Counted from the first letter of the stretch, positions 53,261 to 62,772 are shown. The stretch: DNA of 64,000 nt from Nevskiales bacterium (GCA_028698335.1 JAQVDP010000020.1:1-64000); one strand, 5' to 3'. The notes: generated by a model not told the origin, from the letters alone. Numbers and translations: made by a program.

Positions 53261-54295
53261 TCAGTAGTAGATCGTCACCGTCACGGTATCGCTGTAATCC
53301 CCTGAGGGCGGGGTATTCTGCGACGCGACGCGGCTGTAGATCGTCACATTCTGAGCATCACCGGCGCCGGTTCCGCCGAGCGTGTCGACGTTCTGCGTGT
53401 TGCCCCAGCGTTGACTGCGCCCGGCATCGCGATACAACTCGTAGGTGACGTACTGCCCTCCGCTGCTTTGCATGCGCCGGGTGTTGCCGCTGGCGTGCAG
53501 GCCGTTGTCGAGCCCGACCTGGTAAGGCGTGGTGTTGGTGCACTGCGGCGACAGCGTCGCCGTGGTGTCGATGGCGGCCGTCAGCAGCCCTTGGGTGCCG
53601 AAGTCGATGTTCTGCACGGAGAACGTGGGGTTGCAGGCGGCGTTGACCGTTGCCGATGCCGTGAACGGGAAGTCGTCACTGCCGCCGCCGATCCCGGAGG
53701 ATGTGCAGTTGGTTGGAATGCTGGGATTGCCGATGCCGAGCAGCTGTTCGTTGTAGCGATACGTCATTTGCGCGTCGCTTCCGCTAAAGCTGTTCGTATA
53801 GCTATAGCTCCCCGGTATTGCGGAAAGCTGATTGGATTCAACACGGCCATATACCTGCAGTGTTCCGCTGCCTGATCCGCCTAGCACCGGTACTGAGTAC
53901 TCCAGGGTGACCTCAACGTGACCGCTGGGGAACGTCCCCCAGACTTGGGTCCTCGCAGCGTCGCTGAATAGGTTGAATTGCAGCTCGTTACTTCCGTCCA
54001 GCATGCGGCGTGGAAGGATGCTTCCAGTGCCTTGAGAGCCGGATCCGATGCTGAAGCAAAGCCGGACCGCAGCCCCGGCGAGCAGGCTCAGTCCAAGGGT
54101 GTTGCAGTTGTATGAAAGTGTTGCGTTGACATCCGTCCAGCCCGCATAGGGATCACTGCTTCCGAACTGCACGTCGGTCATATCGGCCGTACAGGTCGTG
54201 GCGGATTGTGCCGGTGCCGCATTCAGCAGCAGGCAGACGGAGAGTAGCAGCGATGTGGCCGGCGTGATGTGGCATCGCAATCCGTTTTCGTTCAT
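53261..54295 (-). CDS. Two-domain spore coat U-type pilus protein (probable tip adhesin)
   Basis: A 344-residue exported protein with two SCPU domains. The signal is SLLLSVCLLLNAAPAQSA. Domain 1 is about residues 35-190; domain 2 is about 210-344 (ACNPTFSVQNIDFGTQGLLT, SPQCTNTTPYQVGLDNG, SRVASQNTPPSGDYSDTVTV). Two-domain proteins of this type cap archaic (Csu-like) chaperone-usher pili. The ATG at 54295 overlaps the usher stop (ATGA). Last gene of the pilus operon; its GC content is lower than the flanking flagellar genes. Confidence 0.85.
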   Translation of the reverse strand: MNENGLRCHITPATSLLLSVCLLLNAAPAQSATTCTADMTDVQFGSSDPYAGWTDVNATLSYNCNTLGLSLLAGAAVRLCFSIGSGSQGTGSILPRRMLDGSNELQFNLFSDAARTQVWGTFPSGHVEVTLEYSVPVLGGSGSGTLQVYGRVESNQLSAIPGSYSYTNSFSGSDAQMTYRYNEQLLGIGNPSIPTNCTSSGIGGGSDDFPFTASATVNAACNPTFSVQNIDFGTQGLLTAAIDTTATLSPQCTNTTPYQVGLDNGLHASGNTRRMQSSGGQYVTYELYRDAGRSQRWGNTQNVDTLGGTGAGDAQNVTIYSRVASQNTPPSGDYSDTVTVTIYY

Positions 54296-56724
54296 GGCGC
54301 ATCCTTGCCGCATTGCAGCGGTCCGATGATCGGGATGCCTTGTGCCCCGACGGGATAGGCGAAGTGCAGCGTGCAGCTGTCGTCGTCGCTGCGGATGACC
54401 TTGATCGTGTTGCTCGGGCCCAGATCTTCCAGGTACGCCTGACCGTCGTAACCGACGATGGCGGGCTGGTCTTCGGGCGATGCCTCGGCGCCGCGCCGGT
54501 AGACGTGGCTGCCCATCGGGATCGGCAGGTCGTTGTTGCCGTGCAGAATCAGGAGTGCACTGCGGGTCCGGCGAAGTCCGAAGTCGAGTGTGACACCGGA
54601 GCGATCGGCGGGAACGGCGATCATGCGCGTCTGGTCCACCTGAACCTGCAGCGGCAGGTGCACGGCATCGATCGAGACGGCGTTGGGTTGATAGGCATTG
54701 AGCCCGGTCAACAGGTAGTGGCCGCGCGCATCGGTGCTGCCGATCGGGCGGTTTTCCAGCATCACCGGGACGTCCGCGACCCCGTTGGTTGAAACCAGCG
54801 CGAAGCCGTCGTTGATCCGGCGCGCGGCAAACACGTCACGTTCCATCAGCACCAGCGAGCCGGACGCTGTCGCGTAAGCGTTGCGATGCGAATTGACCGC
54901 CGATGCACCGGCGCGTACTTCGGCGTGGTCGCCGCGATAGCCGACCTCCGCCCGGTAGGCTTCGAGAGCATCGCCTTGCTGGGTGCTGACATTCCACCCG
55001 GAACCGCCGTCGGTCGGGACCTGCCGCACCAGATGGGCGCTGTACTGGTTGCTGCCGTGGCTGTGGTTGACCGAGGCCCCGGCGTTCGTGCGATGGCCCA
55101 GCGCAGCGGAGATGCCGGCGAATGCGGTGTAGCTTCGTTCACCATCGAGTTCCCGCGAACCTCCGACGTAGGCGGTGACCAGATCGAACAGGGTGACGCT
55201 GTAGTTGGTGCCGATGCTGCGGAAGCGGCCCTCCTCGATGGTGTCGAGCCGCGTGTAATGCAGTGACAGGCTGCCCCGCAGGCCCATCCCGTAGGCGATC
55301 AGCGCACGCTCGGTGCGTTGCGGGGGCGCGCGTCCGGCGCTCGTGGCCAGATCGCGGTAGTCGCCGAAGGTTCGGGCATGCTGATAGTTGAGACTGAGGC
55401 CGGCGCCGGTCCAGCCGTAGCCGAGCGTGAGTTGGCTGCCGTGTCCACCCGTGCCGTCGAAATCGCCGTCGCTGTAGGCGTAGGCGCCGTTGACGCTGCC
55501 GGCCCGGCCGAGCCCGGCAATCGCGCCGACACCGCCGGCGAACAGGCCGTCGCCGCCTTCAGCGTGGGTTTCGATTGTCAGCGCATCGGTGATGCCGTAG
55601 CGCAGGCTGCCGCTGCCGACGATGGCGCCGTCGTAGTCGAAGGATGTGAGCCCGTAGCGGCGGCGGATGCTCCCCAATTCGACCGAATAGTCACTGAGCC
55701 CCTGTTGCAGCAACCTTGGCGTGTTGTAGTAGGCGAAATCGATGCTGCGGCTGCGGCCCAACGCATCGGTGATGACCACTTGAGCCTGGCCGGCACCGTT
55801 GATGTTCGGCACGGTATCGAGCTGGAACGGGCCCGGCAGAACCTCGCCCCGGTACTGGCGGAGGCCGTTGACGTACAGCTCGATCGAGGACGGCAGCGCG
55901 GCTTCACCGAAGAACTGGGGGATGGGATAGGTGATCAGTTGGGGGTGCAAGGCGAAGTTGCGCCGCAGCTGCAGGCCGCCGATTCGGGTCGGGCGGCTCC
56001 AGGAGACGCTGCCGCCGATGAAGTCCCCTGCGCTGAGCGCCAGCAACTCGTCTTGCCATGACCATGTCCACGTCGTGTCGAGGCGGACATACGGATCCCG
56101 ATCTGAATCGTTGCCTCCGAAGCGGGACAGCCCGGTATTCTCGAGCACGCCATAGCGACTGAACGCCCTCAGTCCAGTAGTGGCCGACAGTGATTCCGGG
56201 CCGTCGCCGATCGTGCCGTAGAGATCGTAGTTCAGCAGCATGCCGGGAGTCACGGTCGCTGGCCACATCTTCGGGCGCCGCTCGTTGAGGGCTTGCCGGG
56301 GGCGGTTCAGGAGCATCCCTTCCGCGTCCAGATAAAGGCGCTGGTTAAGTTCGTCGTAGCGCGGGATCAGCCCGGGCAGTTCGGCCAGATCGACGTACTG
56401 ATCCATGGTGACGTCGTCGAGCCGCAGTCCGATGTCCTCCAGATTGCCGGGCCATGCGAACAGGTGGCCGTTTCCGAGCATCGCCACGTGCATCACGTGA
56501 CGCGTATGGACCCTGTTCAGATAAACCTCGAGGTAGAGATCCTGGGCGGCATCCGCCAGTCCGGGGCCTTGCAGCAGGGCCAGATTGACGGTGGAGTCCT
56601 GCGCGGTACTCAGATCAAGCGGATCGCGTGCGAAGCCCGGAGCGGCTGCGAGCAACAGCACGAGGCTAAGGAGCGGACCACTCCATCGGCATCTCTGAGA
56701 GCAGATTTCGGACAATCTTGCCAT
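54292..56724 (-). CDS. Outer-membrane fimbrial usher, archaic chaperone-usher type
   Basis: An usher of about 810 residues that threads and polymerises pilus subunits across the outer membrane. It has a signal peptide (GPLLSLVLLLAAAPGFA) and an N-terminal periplasmic domain. Barrel and plug signatures are DTTWTWSWQDELLALSAGDF, LSSIELYVNGLRQYRGEVLP and GPFQLDTVPNINGAGQAQVV. C-terminal domains have TNGVADVPVMLENRPIGSTD and YLEDLGPSN. The start at 56724 overlaps the chaperone gene by 59 bp; GTG at 56751 is an alternative. Confidence 0.9.
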   Translation of the reverse strand: MARLSEICSQRCRWSGPLLSLVLLLAAAPGFARDPLDLSTAQDSTVNLALLQGPGLADAAQDLYLEVYLNRVHTRHVMHVAMLGNGHLFAWPGNLEDIGLRLDDVTMDQYVDLAELPGLIPRYDELNQRLYLDAEGMLLNRPRQALNERRPKMWPATVTPGMLLNYDLYGTIGDGPESLSATTGLRAFSRYGVLENTGLSRFGGNDSDRDPYVRLDTTWTWSWQDELLALSAGDFIGGSVSWSRPTRIGGLQLRRNFALHPQLITYPIPQFFGEAALPSSIELYVNGLRQYRGEVLPGPFQLDTVPNINGAGQAQVVITDALGRSRSIDFAYYNTPRLLQQGLSDYSVELGSIRRRYGLTSFDYDGAIVGSGSLRYGITDALTIETHAEGGDGLFAGGVGAIAGLGRAGSVNGAYAYSDGDFDGTGGHGSQLTLGYGWTGAGLSLNYQHARTFGDYRDLATSAGRAPPQRTERALIAYGMGLRGSLSLHYTRLDTIEEGRFRSIGTNYSVTLFDLVTAYVGGSRELDGERSYTAFAGISAALGHRTNAGASVNHSHGSNQYSAHLVRQVPTDGGSGWNVSTQQGDALEAYRAEVGYRGDHAEVRAGASAVNSHRNAYATASGSLVLMERDVFAARRINDGFALVSTNGVADVPVMLENRPIGSTDARGHYLLTGLNAYQPNAVSIDAVHLPLQVQVDQTRMIAVPADRSGVTLDFGLRRTRSALLILHGNNDLPIPMGSHVYRRGAEASPEDQPAIVGYDGQAYLEDLGPSNTIKVIRSDDDSCTLHFAYPVGAQGIPIIGPLQCGKDAP

Positions 56725-57499
56725 TGATCCGGACTTGAACCTCCACGGCACTTGTCGGCGCTTCTTTTGACTGGATTGCGAGGGGCCAGCTGCGGTTGCT
56801 TCCGGGAAGCACGTAGCCGATCAGGCCCGGTTTGCCGAAGATTTCCCGATCGTTCTTGTCCAGCAGCCGAAGGTCAGCCAGTTGCAGGTGCCGGGGGGTC
56901 GGGTTCAGAACGCTTAGCGCGTACGTGTCTGCGGTGCCCGATTCCAGCGCTAACGTCGCCGGCGCCGAGACCACCGGAGTAGCGGCGGCGACGAATACGG
57001 GGATCGAGTAACGCAGGACGAAGTTGAGGCCGGAGCGCGGGGCGGACGACCCGGCGATCTCCGCGGGCGGCAATTCGTCGACGATGAGCCGATAGCTCAG
57101 TTCGTGTGGACTCGTTCGGGGCGGCGTCGATGCCGTGTGGACCACACGTACCAGCTGCTGCTGCCCCGGGACGACGCGCATGATCGGTGGGCTGACGATC
57201 AGGTCGGTGCTCGGGACCAGTGAGTCTTCGCCGTTATTCTGGCTCCACGAGAACACGCGCAGCTGCGCGTTGATGATTGTGTTCCCGGTGTTGCGCAGAT
57301 GCAGGGCCTGCACGGAATCGTCGGCCGCGAAATCGAGTTGGGTGGGGACCACGCTCAGACCCGATGCGGAAGCGCCTGACCCTGCCATCGTCAGGAGGAG
57401 AGCCACAGCCTGAAATCGAATGTTGCGGCCTCGCAGCCGACGCCATCCATCCGGCGACGTTGAATGCCGACGGCGCGGGCAGAGTCTTGCCGGATTCAC
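56666..57499 (-). CDS. Periplasmic pilus chaperone (PapD-like)
   Basis: A fimbrial chaperone of 277 residues from GTG 57499, which has AAGGAG 10 nt upstream. The signal helix is RFQAVALLLTMAGSGASA. Mature domain 1 has GLSVVPTQLDFAADDSVQAL, NTGNTIINAQLRVFSWSQ, the subunit-binding strand VSPPIMRVVPGQQQLVRVV, and SYRLIVDELP. Domain 2 ends in RINGKIVRNLLSEMPMEW. A longer frame to 57640 gives an implausible N-terminus. It donates a beta strand to SCPU subunits and delivers them to the usher. Confidence 0.87.
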   Translation of the reverse strand: MNPARLCPRRRHSTSPDGWRRLRGRNIRFQAVALLLTMAGSGASASGLSVVPTQLDFAADDSVQALHLRNTGNTIINAQLRVFSWSQNNGEDSLVPSTDLIVSPPIMRVVPGQQQLVRVVHTASTPPRTSPHELSYRLIVDELPPAEIAGSSAPRSGLNFVLRYSIPVFVAAATPVVSAPATLALESGTADTYALSVLNPTPRHLQLADLRLLDKNDREIFGKPGLIGYVLPGSNRSWPLAIQSKEAPTSAVEVQVRINGKIVRNLLSEMPMEWSAP

Positions 57500-57669
57500 T
57501 CCAGTTGCGCTCCTTGCACTCAGCGCGATGTGCCCGAATCGGGCATGGTGACCGCGCAGTTCCATATGCTTTGTCAGTGAGCCGATCTGCTGCGCACGGA
57601 ACAACGCACGCAATCCCGAAGTCGCCGCATTCAGGGGCATGCCCGTGGGGGCATCGGACAGACTGCAGT

Positions 57670-58170
57670 CTAGTAAGTAACCGTAACCGTAACGGTATCA
57701 GAGTAGCTGCCAGCGGGAGGCGTCGTCTGGATCGGCACGGTACCGTTCACAGTGAACGTCTGCGCAGCGCCTGTGCCGGTGCTGGACTCGGTGTCCACGC
57801 CGACGTTGTCGCCCCAATGGCTGGTGCCATCCGTCTGAAGCAGATCGTAGCTGACGTAGTTGGTTCCGGCATCCTTCATGCGGCGAGTGGTGGTGTCGTC
57901 AGCCGTTCCCTCGTTGAGGCCGGCATCGATGCCAACGTCATATGTCGCACCGTTGGTGCATGTGACAGTGATCGTCGATGTCTGGGTCTGCACGCTGGTC
58001 AGCAGGTCGACGGTGCCGAAGTCCATGTTGGTCGGAGCAGTGGTCGTGACGTCGCAGGCATTCTGCAAGGTAATCGTGACGTCGAACGTGTTCGTTACTG
58101 TAGCGGCCGATACGGCCATCGGCACCATGCCGGCGATCAGCGAAAGAGCGAGTAACTGTTTCTTAGCCAT
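57670..58170 (-). CDS. Spore coat U-type major pilus subunit
   Basis: A 166-residue secreted SCPU-domain subunit: signal MAKKQLLALSLIAGMVPMAV, then ITLQNACDVTTTAPTNMDFG, TVTCTNGATYDVGIDAGLN, SYDLLQTDGTSHWGDNVG and the C-terminal strand PPAGSYSDTVTVTVTY. The two cysteines (NAC, TCT) make the conserved disulfide. It is the first gene of a four-gene operon (subunit, chaperone, usher, tip), simpler than the six-gene csu cluster. The stop lies in a 12-bp palindrome AGACTGCAGTCT. Confidence 0.88.
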   Translation of the reverse strand: MAKKQLLALSLIAGMVPMAVSAATVTNTFDVTITLQNACDVTTTAPTNMDFGTVDLLTSVQTQTSTITVTCTNGATYDVGIDAGLNEGTADDTTTRRMKDAGTNYVSYDLLQTDGTSHWGDNVGVDTESSTGTGAAQTFTVNGTVPIQTTPPAGSYSDTVTVTVTY

Positions 58171-58433
58171 TTGCGTCCATGCCCCAGTCTTGTTGGTTAG
58201 CATCTGAAGTTTACAAGGATGGATGATGTACGAAAAAAAGTGGTGATGGGCGGTGGCGATCCGGCGAAAAGCGGTCAGAAAATCCCTTACGGGATACCCC
58301 TCAAGCTTGCGCCGCCGCAGCCGATAGAAATCTTCCGCAAAACGCAGGCGGATGCTGGTTTTTGCCGATCAAGCCTGAATCGCGCCGTTCTTCCCCCAAG
58401 CTGATGCCGCTCGTCCCGTGTAGGACATTTCTC

Positions 58434-58460
58434 TCAAGTTTGCGGGGCAGGTTCCGATAA
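58434..58460 (+). promoter_or_regulatory. Sigma28 (FliA) promoter of fliC
   Basis: TCAAGTTT, 11 nt, TCCGATAA: close match to the FliA consensus, about 98 bp before the flagellin ATG, implying an untranslated leader of about 90 nt. The remaining gap 58171-58433 should hold the divergent pilus promoter, but none can be picked out. Confidence 0.92.
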
Positions 58461-58558
58461 AGAGCACAGCAGCGGCAAACCTCCCAACCGGGACCGCTGT
58501 GGAGGGACCGGGCCGGTCAGGCGCCGGGTCCGGTTTAAATCCATATCGGAGACACCCA

Positions 58559-59710
58559 ATGCAAGTCATTAACACCAACGTGATGTCGCTGAACGCGCAG
58601 CGCAATCTGCAGTCGTCGGGCTCGTCGCTGGCCACCTCCTTGCAGCGCCTGTCCTCGGGCCTGCGTATCAACAGCGCCAAGGACGACGCCGCCGGCCTCG
58701 CGATCAGCGAACGCTTCACCAGCCAGATTCGTGGCCTCGACCAGGCCCAGCGCAATGCCAACGACGGCATCTCGCTGGCGCAGACGGCCGAAGGCGCATT
58801 GTCGACCGTCACCAACAACCTGCAGCGCATTCGTGAGCTGGCGGTGCAGTCGTCCAACGCGACGAACTCCAACACCGACCGCGCCGCGCTGCAGACCGAA
58901 GTCTCGCAGCTGCTCAACGAAATCGACCGCGTGGCCGATCAGACCAACTTCAACGGCGTGAAGCTGCTCGACGGCTCCTTCGCCGGTGCGGTGTTCCAGG
59001 TCGGCGCCAACGCCGGCGAGACGATCACCGTCAGCTCGATCACCGACGCCAACACCGCCGCCCTCGGCTCGGTGTCGCAGGCCACCGGCGCCGCCCTGTC
59101 GGTCGCGGCCTCGTCGCTGACCGGTTTCGGCACCGCGATCGCCGCCGGCGGCGTGACGATCAACGGTGTCGACCTCGGCGCGATCGGCGCCGCCAGCAGC
59201 GCGGCCGAGCGTGCCGGCCAGCTGACCAACGCGATCAACAACGTCTCGGCTCAGACCGGCGTCGGCGCGTCGTACGACACCGCCACCGGCCAGATCACCC
59301 TGACCAGCGCCGCGGCGATCACGGTCGCCGGTACCACCAACGACGCGACGGTGGCGGGCTGGGCGAACGCCTCGATCGGCACGGTCTCGACGACCACCGG
59401 TATCGACACGCTCAGCGTCGGCTCCTACGCCGGTGCGCAGCTGGCGATCCAGCAGGTCGACAGCGCGCTGTCGACGATCAACTCGACCCGCGCTTCGCTG
59501 GGTGCGGTGCAGAACCGCTTCGAGTCGGTCGTGGCCAACCTGTCGGTCACCGCGGAGAACCTGTCGGGCGCCCGCTCGCGGATCCAGGACGCCGACTTCG
59601 CGAAGGAAACGGCCAACCTGACCCGTGGCCAGATCCTGCAGCAGGCCGGTACCGCGATGCTGGCGCAGGCCAATGCGGCGCCGCAGAACGTGCTGTCCCT
59701 GCTCGGCTAA
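58559..59710 (+). CDS. fliC: Flagellin
   Basis: A 383-residue filament subunit. The conserved N-terminal D0/D1 is [40 protein letters not shown] and [20 protein letters not shown]. The variable middle (about 190-290) is short. The C-terminal D1/D0 includes SARSRIQ-type residues ([40 protein letters not shown]). The ATG at 58559 has GGAG 8 nt upstream. Only one flagellin gene is in the window. Confidence 0.97.
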   Translation: MQVINTNVMSLNAQRNLQSSGSSLATSLQRLSSGLRINSAKDDAAGLAISERFTSQIRGLDQAQRNANDGISLAQTAEGALSTVTNNLQRIRELAVQSSNATNSNTDRAALQTEVSQLLNEIDRVADQTNFNGVKLLDGSFAGAVFQVGANAGETITVSSITDANTAALGSVSQATGAALSVAASSLTGFGTAIAAGGVTINGVDLGAIGAASSAAERAGQLTNAINNVSAQTGVGASYDTATGQITLTSAAAITVAGTTNDATVAGWANASIGTVSTTTGIDTLSVGSYAGAQLAIQQVDSALSTINSTRASLGAVQNRFESVVANLSVTAENLSGARSRIQDADFAKETANLTRGQILQQAGTAMLAQANAAPQNVLSLLG

Positions 59711-59724
59711 GGGCAAGCGGCAAA

Positions 59725-59751
59725 GTCCGGGGGGCAGGATGCCCCCCGGAC
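59725..59751 (+). terminator. Strong hairpin after fliC
   Basis: GTCCGGGGGGCA pairs with TGCCCCCCGGAC (12 bp, 3-nt loop) 15 bp after the stop. No T-run follows, so it may stabilise the abundant flagellin message and only partly terminate. Confidence 0.6.
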
Positions 59752-59806
59752 CTAGCCGATCCCGAGGCCACCTCGTCCCGGAACGAGCTCACCGGAGACT
59801 GCTTCC

Positions 59807-60202
59807 ATGACCATCGACATCTCTGCTATTCAAACGGCGGCCGCACTGCGAAGTGACGGTCCTTCTGTCGTTCCGACGCCGTTGATCCAGGCGCCGGCCC
59901 CCGCGCCGGAGGCCTCTTCCGGAGCCCAGACCGCCCGCCAACAGAACAACGGCCAGTCCGGACAGCCGTCGACCCCGTCGCCGGGAACGCTGGCCGCCGT
60001 GGTCGATGAAATGCGGCGCGCCGCCGCCGAGGTCCGGGCCGACGTGACGTTCCGGATCGAGGAGGAACTGCAGCGCGTCGTCGTGTCGGTCGTCGATCGC
60101 AACGACGGCAAGGTGCTGCGGCAGATTCCCAGCGAGGAAGCGCTGCGCATCGCGGAGATGATCCGCGACGGCAACACCAAGCTGATCGAAGCGATCGCCT
60201 GA
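59807..60202 (+). CDS. flaG: FlaG family protein
   Basis: A 131-residue protein with a variable N-terminus and a conserved FlaG domain (ADVTFRIEEELQRVVVSVVD, DGKVLRQIPSEEALRIAEMI). FlaG proteins sit between flagellin and fliD in polar-flagellum clusters and affect filament length. It is 96 bp after fliC and 16 bp before fliD. Confidence 0.9.
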   Translation: MTIDISAIQTAAALRSDGPSVVPTPLIQAPAPAPEASSGAQTARQQNNGQSGQPSTPSPGTLAAVVDEMRRAAAEVRADVTFRIEEELQRVVVSVVDRNDGKVLRQIPSEEALRIAEMIRDGNTKLIEAIA

Positions 60203-60218
60203 GACCGGAGATCCCGAC

Positions 60219-61559
60219 ATGGCATCGATTTCCTCGGCAGGCATCGGCTCCGGACTGGACGTCAACAGTCTGGTCGCGCAGCTGGTTGCGGCCGAACGCA
60301 CTCCGTCGGCGACGCGTCTGTCGACCGCCCAGTCCAAGATCAACGTGCAGATCTCGGCGTTCGGCAGCTTCAAGGGCGTTCTGTCCGGCCTGAAGAGCAC
60401 GCTCGACGCCCTCAAGAGCGACGGCGCCGTCGCCGCGCTCAAGGCGACCTCGTCCGACGAGGCCGTATTCACCGCATCGGCGACCGCGGACGCGGCACCG
60501 GGCAGTTACGACATCGAAGTGGTATCGCTGGCGACGGCGAGCAAGCAGGTCAGCGCCGCCTATGCCGGCGGTCCGACCACGGCGCTCGGCGCCGGTGACG
60601 TGCAGATCAGCGTCGGCGCCAACGCGTTCACGGTTTCGCTGACCTCCGGCTCGGATTCGCTGGCCGATCTGCGCGACGCGATCAACAACGCCGCCGACAA
60701 CACCGGCGTCACCGCGACCCTGGTCAACGAGACCAATGGAACCCGGCTGCTGCTGACTTCGAACGAAACCGGCACCGATCACGCGGTGAGCGTCAGCTCC
60801 AGCCTGATCACGCTGACCGACAAACAGGTGCCCACCGATGCCCACGTGCGCGTCGAGGGCTATGACGTCTATTCGCAGACCAACAGCATCACTGACGCGA
60901 TCGACGGCGTGACGCTCGATCTGCAGTCGGCGTCGCCGGGGACCACCCTGTCGCTGGACGTCGCCATCGACAGCGACGCCGCCAGCAAGGCCATCGATGC
61001 CTTCGTCAAGGCCTACAACAACACCGTCCAGATCATCGGCTCGCTGACCAAGTACGACACGACCACCGGTACCGCCGCAGCCCTGACCGGCGATTCGACC
61101 GTGCGCGGCGCATCCCAGCAGCTGCGGACGATTCTCGGCTCGACGGTCGCCACCAACGATACCTTCACCTATCTGTCCGAGATCGGCATCACCACCGAGA
61201 CCGACGGCACCCTGAAGCTCGATTCGGCCAAGCTCAGCGAGGCCCTGGCGACCGATCGTTCGGCCGTCGCGGCGCTGTTCTCGGGCGCGGACGGCTATGC
61301 CACGCGCCTGTCGGACATGCTCGAGGGCTACGTCGGGACCGACGGCCAGATCGAGGCCAAGACTGACGGCCTCAACGACCGCCTCGACGACATCAAGGAC
61401 CAGCAGGAGGCGCTGGACCGGCGCATGGCCGCGGTCGAGGCCCGCTACCTGAAGCAGTTCACCGCGCTCGACACGCTGATTTCGCAGATGCAGTCGACCA
61501 GTTCGTATCTGAGCCAGCAGCTGGCCTCGCTGCCCGGCGCGGCCAAGAGCAGCGGCTGA
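60219..61559 (+). CDS. fliD: Flagellar filament cap protein FliD (HAP2)
   Basis: A 446-residue filament cap. The N-terminus is SISSAGIGSGLDVNSLVAQL with VAAERTPSATRL. The FliD_C region contains DAFVKAYNNTVQIIGSLTKY, SEIGITTETDGTLKLDSAKL and a coiled-coil end (DRRMAAVEARYLKQFTALDT, LISQMQSTSSYLSQQLASL). A terminator follows, separating it from fliS. Confidence 0.95.
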   Translation: MASISSAGIGSGLDVNSLVAQLVAAERTPSATRLSTAQSKINVQISAFGSFKGVLSGLKSTLDALKSDGAVAALKATSSDEAVFTASATADAAPGSYDIEVVSLATASKQVSAAYAGGPTTALGAGDVQISVGANAFTVSLTSGSDSLADLRDAINNAADNTGVTATLVNETNGTRLLLTSNETGTDHAVSVSSSLITLTDKQVPTDAHVRVEGYDVYSQTNSITDAIDGVTLDLQSASPGTTLSLDVAIDSDAASKAIDAFVKAYNNTVQIIGSLTKYDTTTGTAAALTGDSTVRGASQQLRTILGSTVATNDTFTYLSEIGITTETDGTLKLDSAKLSEALATDRSAVAALFSGADGYATRLSDMLEGYVGTDGQIEAKTDGLNDRLDDIKDQQEALDRRMAAVEARYLKQFTALDTLISQMQSTSSYLSQQLASLPGAAKSSG

Positions 61560-61585
61560 TCCGATCCGGCGCACGCCGTAGACGG

Positions 61586-61617
61586 ACCCCCGGAGCAGCG
61601 TATGGCCGGGGGTTTTT
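61586..61617 (+). terminator. Rho-independent terminator after fliD
   Basis: ACCCCCGG / CCGGGGGT stem (8 bp, 12-nt loop) followed by TTTT. Confidence 0.8.
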
Positions 61618-61690
61618 CGTTGCCCGCCGTTGGTGCCGGTGACGGACCGACCAACGGCATTCGGACGGCGTTCGAACCCGGCGGATACCC

Positions 61691-61717
61691 TCAGGATTGG
61701 GCCGATGCTGCCGATAA
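61691..61717 (+). promoter_or_regulatory. Sigma28-like promoter of fliS
   Basis: TCAGGATT, 11 nt, GCCGATAA: perfect -10 and a good -35, 45 bp before the fliS start. With the fliD terminator upstream it makes fliS the head of a new unit. Confidence 0.85.
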
Positions 61718-61762
61718 CCCTTGTAAGCCAGATTCGCTACTATCGATTCAGAGGAACCGCCC

Positions 61763-62143
61763 GTGTCATACGCAGCCGCCGTCCGTCAGTACCAACATGC
61801 GTCCGCGATCGGCAGTGTCGAGGAAGCGTCCCCGCACAAGCTGATCGAGATGCTGTATGCCGGCGTGCTGGAGCGCCTGGCGATCGCCCGCGGGGCGATG
61901 GAGCGCGGCCAGACCGAAGCCAAGCTCAGGGCCGTCGCCTCGGCGTTGGAGATCGTCGAACATCTGCGCCTGAGCCTCGACATGGCCGCGGGCGGCGAGA
62001 TCGCCCGCAATCTCGAATCGCTGTACGACTACATCGGCCGGCGTCTGCTCGAGGCCAACGTCAACAACGATCCCGCGGTGATCGACGAGATCGCCGTGCT
62101 GACCCGCCAGCTCAAGGCGGGCTGGGACGCGATCGGGCACTGA
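61763..62143 (+). CDS. fliS: Flagellar export chaperone FliS
   Basis: A 126-residue flagellin chaperone that prevents premature polymerisation. Family blocks: YAAAVRQYQHASAIGSVEEA, SPHKLIEMLYAGVLERLAIA and IARNLESLYDYIGRRLLEAN. Start GTG at 61763 with GAGGAA 7 nt upstream. It is 15 bp before the PilZ-like gene. Confidence 0.95.
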   Translation: MSYAAAVRQYQHASAIGSVEEASPHKLIEMLYAGVLERLAIARGAMERGQTEAKLRAVASALEIVEHLRLSLDMAAGGEIARNLESLYDYIGRRLLEANVNNDPAVIDEIAVLTRQLKAGWDAIGH

Positions 62144-62158
62144 CGGGACGGTATCCCC

Positions 62159-62722
62159 ATGGAGCATCCGCTCGATCAGTGGCTCTGCTATCGCGATCGT
62201 CTGCCGCTGCGCGTCGATCCGCTGCCGCAGCCGCCCGACGAGCTGGAGCTGCGGCACTGGCGCGACGTCAACTTCCGCGCCCTCGCGGCGGTCGCCACCC
62301 TCGACGAACGGCATCCGCATGCCGATGGCGGGAGTGGCAGCGATGATGCCGACATCGAGCGCCTGCACCAGAAGATGGATCTGGTGCTCGATCTCCTCGG
62401 CGCCCTGCTGCGACAGTCACGGACGGAACTCGCCGAACAGGCCGTCTGTCTGAGCCGGGAAGGGCTGTCGTGGCCGTCCGTGCTGATTTCGCCGCCGCCG
62501 GGCACGCCGGTGCGGATCGAACTGCACCTGCATCCCTGCGCGCCGCAAGCGCTGGTGTGGGGTGGGGAAATCGTCGGGACCCACCAGAACGAGACCTGGG
62601 CGCGTTTCGCGCCGATGGGCGACGCGCTGCTGACCGAGCTTGAGCGTTTTGTGTTCACCCGGCACCGGCGGTCGGTCGCTGGCGCACGTTCGCCGGTTGG
62701 GTGGGGGGACGCGGCGCAATAG
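62159..62722 (+). CDS. PilZ-like flagellar-cluster protein
   Basis: A 187-residue cytoplasmic protein. The C-terminal 100 residues look like a PilZ beta-barrel (CLSREGLSWPSVLISPPPGT with an LSxxG motif, then VRIELHLH, LVWGGEIVG, FVFTRHRR). The usual N-terminal RxxxR is not clear, so c-di-GMP binding is uncertain. The N-terminal half has a helical stretch (DIERLHQKMDLVLDLLGALL). Genes like this follow fliS in some xanthomonad-type clusters. Alternatively it could take the place of fliT, which is absent here. Confidence 0.6.
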   Translation: MEHPLDQWLCYRDRLPLRVDPLPQPPDELELRHWRDVNFRALAAVATLDERHPHADGGSGSDDADIERLHQKMDLVLDLLGALLRQSRTELAEQAVCLSREGLSWPSVLISPPPGTPVRIELHLHPCAPQALVWGGEIVGTHQNETWARFAPMGDALLTELERFVFTRHRRSVAGARSPVGWGDAAQ

Positions 62723-62772
62723 TCGTCAATATTTCGACAGGTCTATTCAAAGAATCAGGGAGATCCGTCGAG

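Noticed and set aside
57500-57640. Longer pilus chaperone start at 57640
   Set aside because: It adds a polar, Arg/His-rich stretch before the signal peptide and has no better ribosome site than the AAGGAG before GTG 57499.
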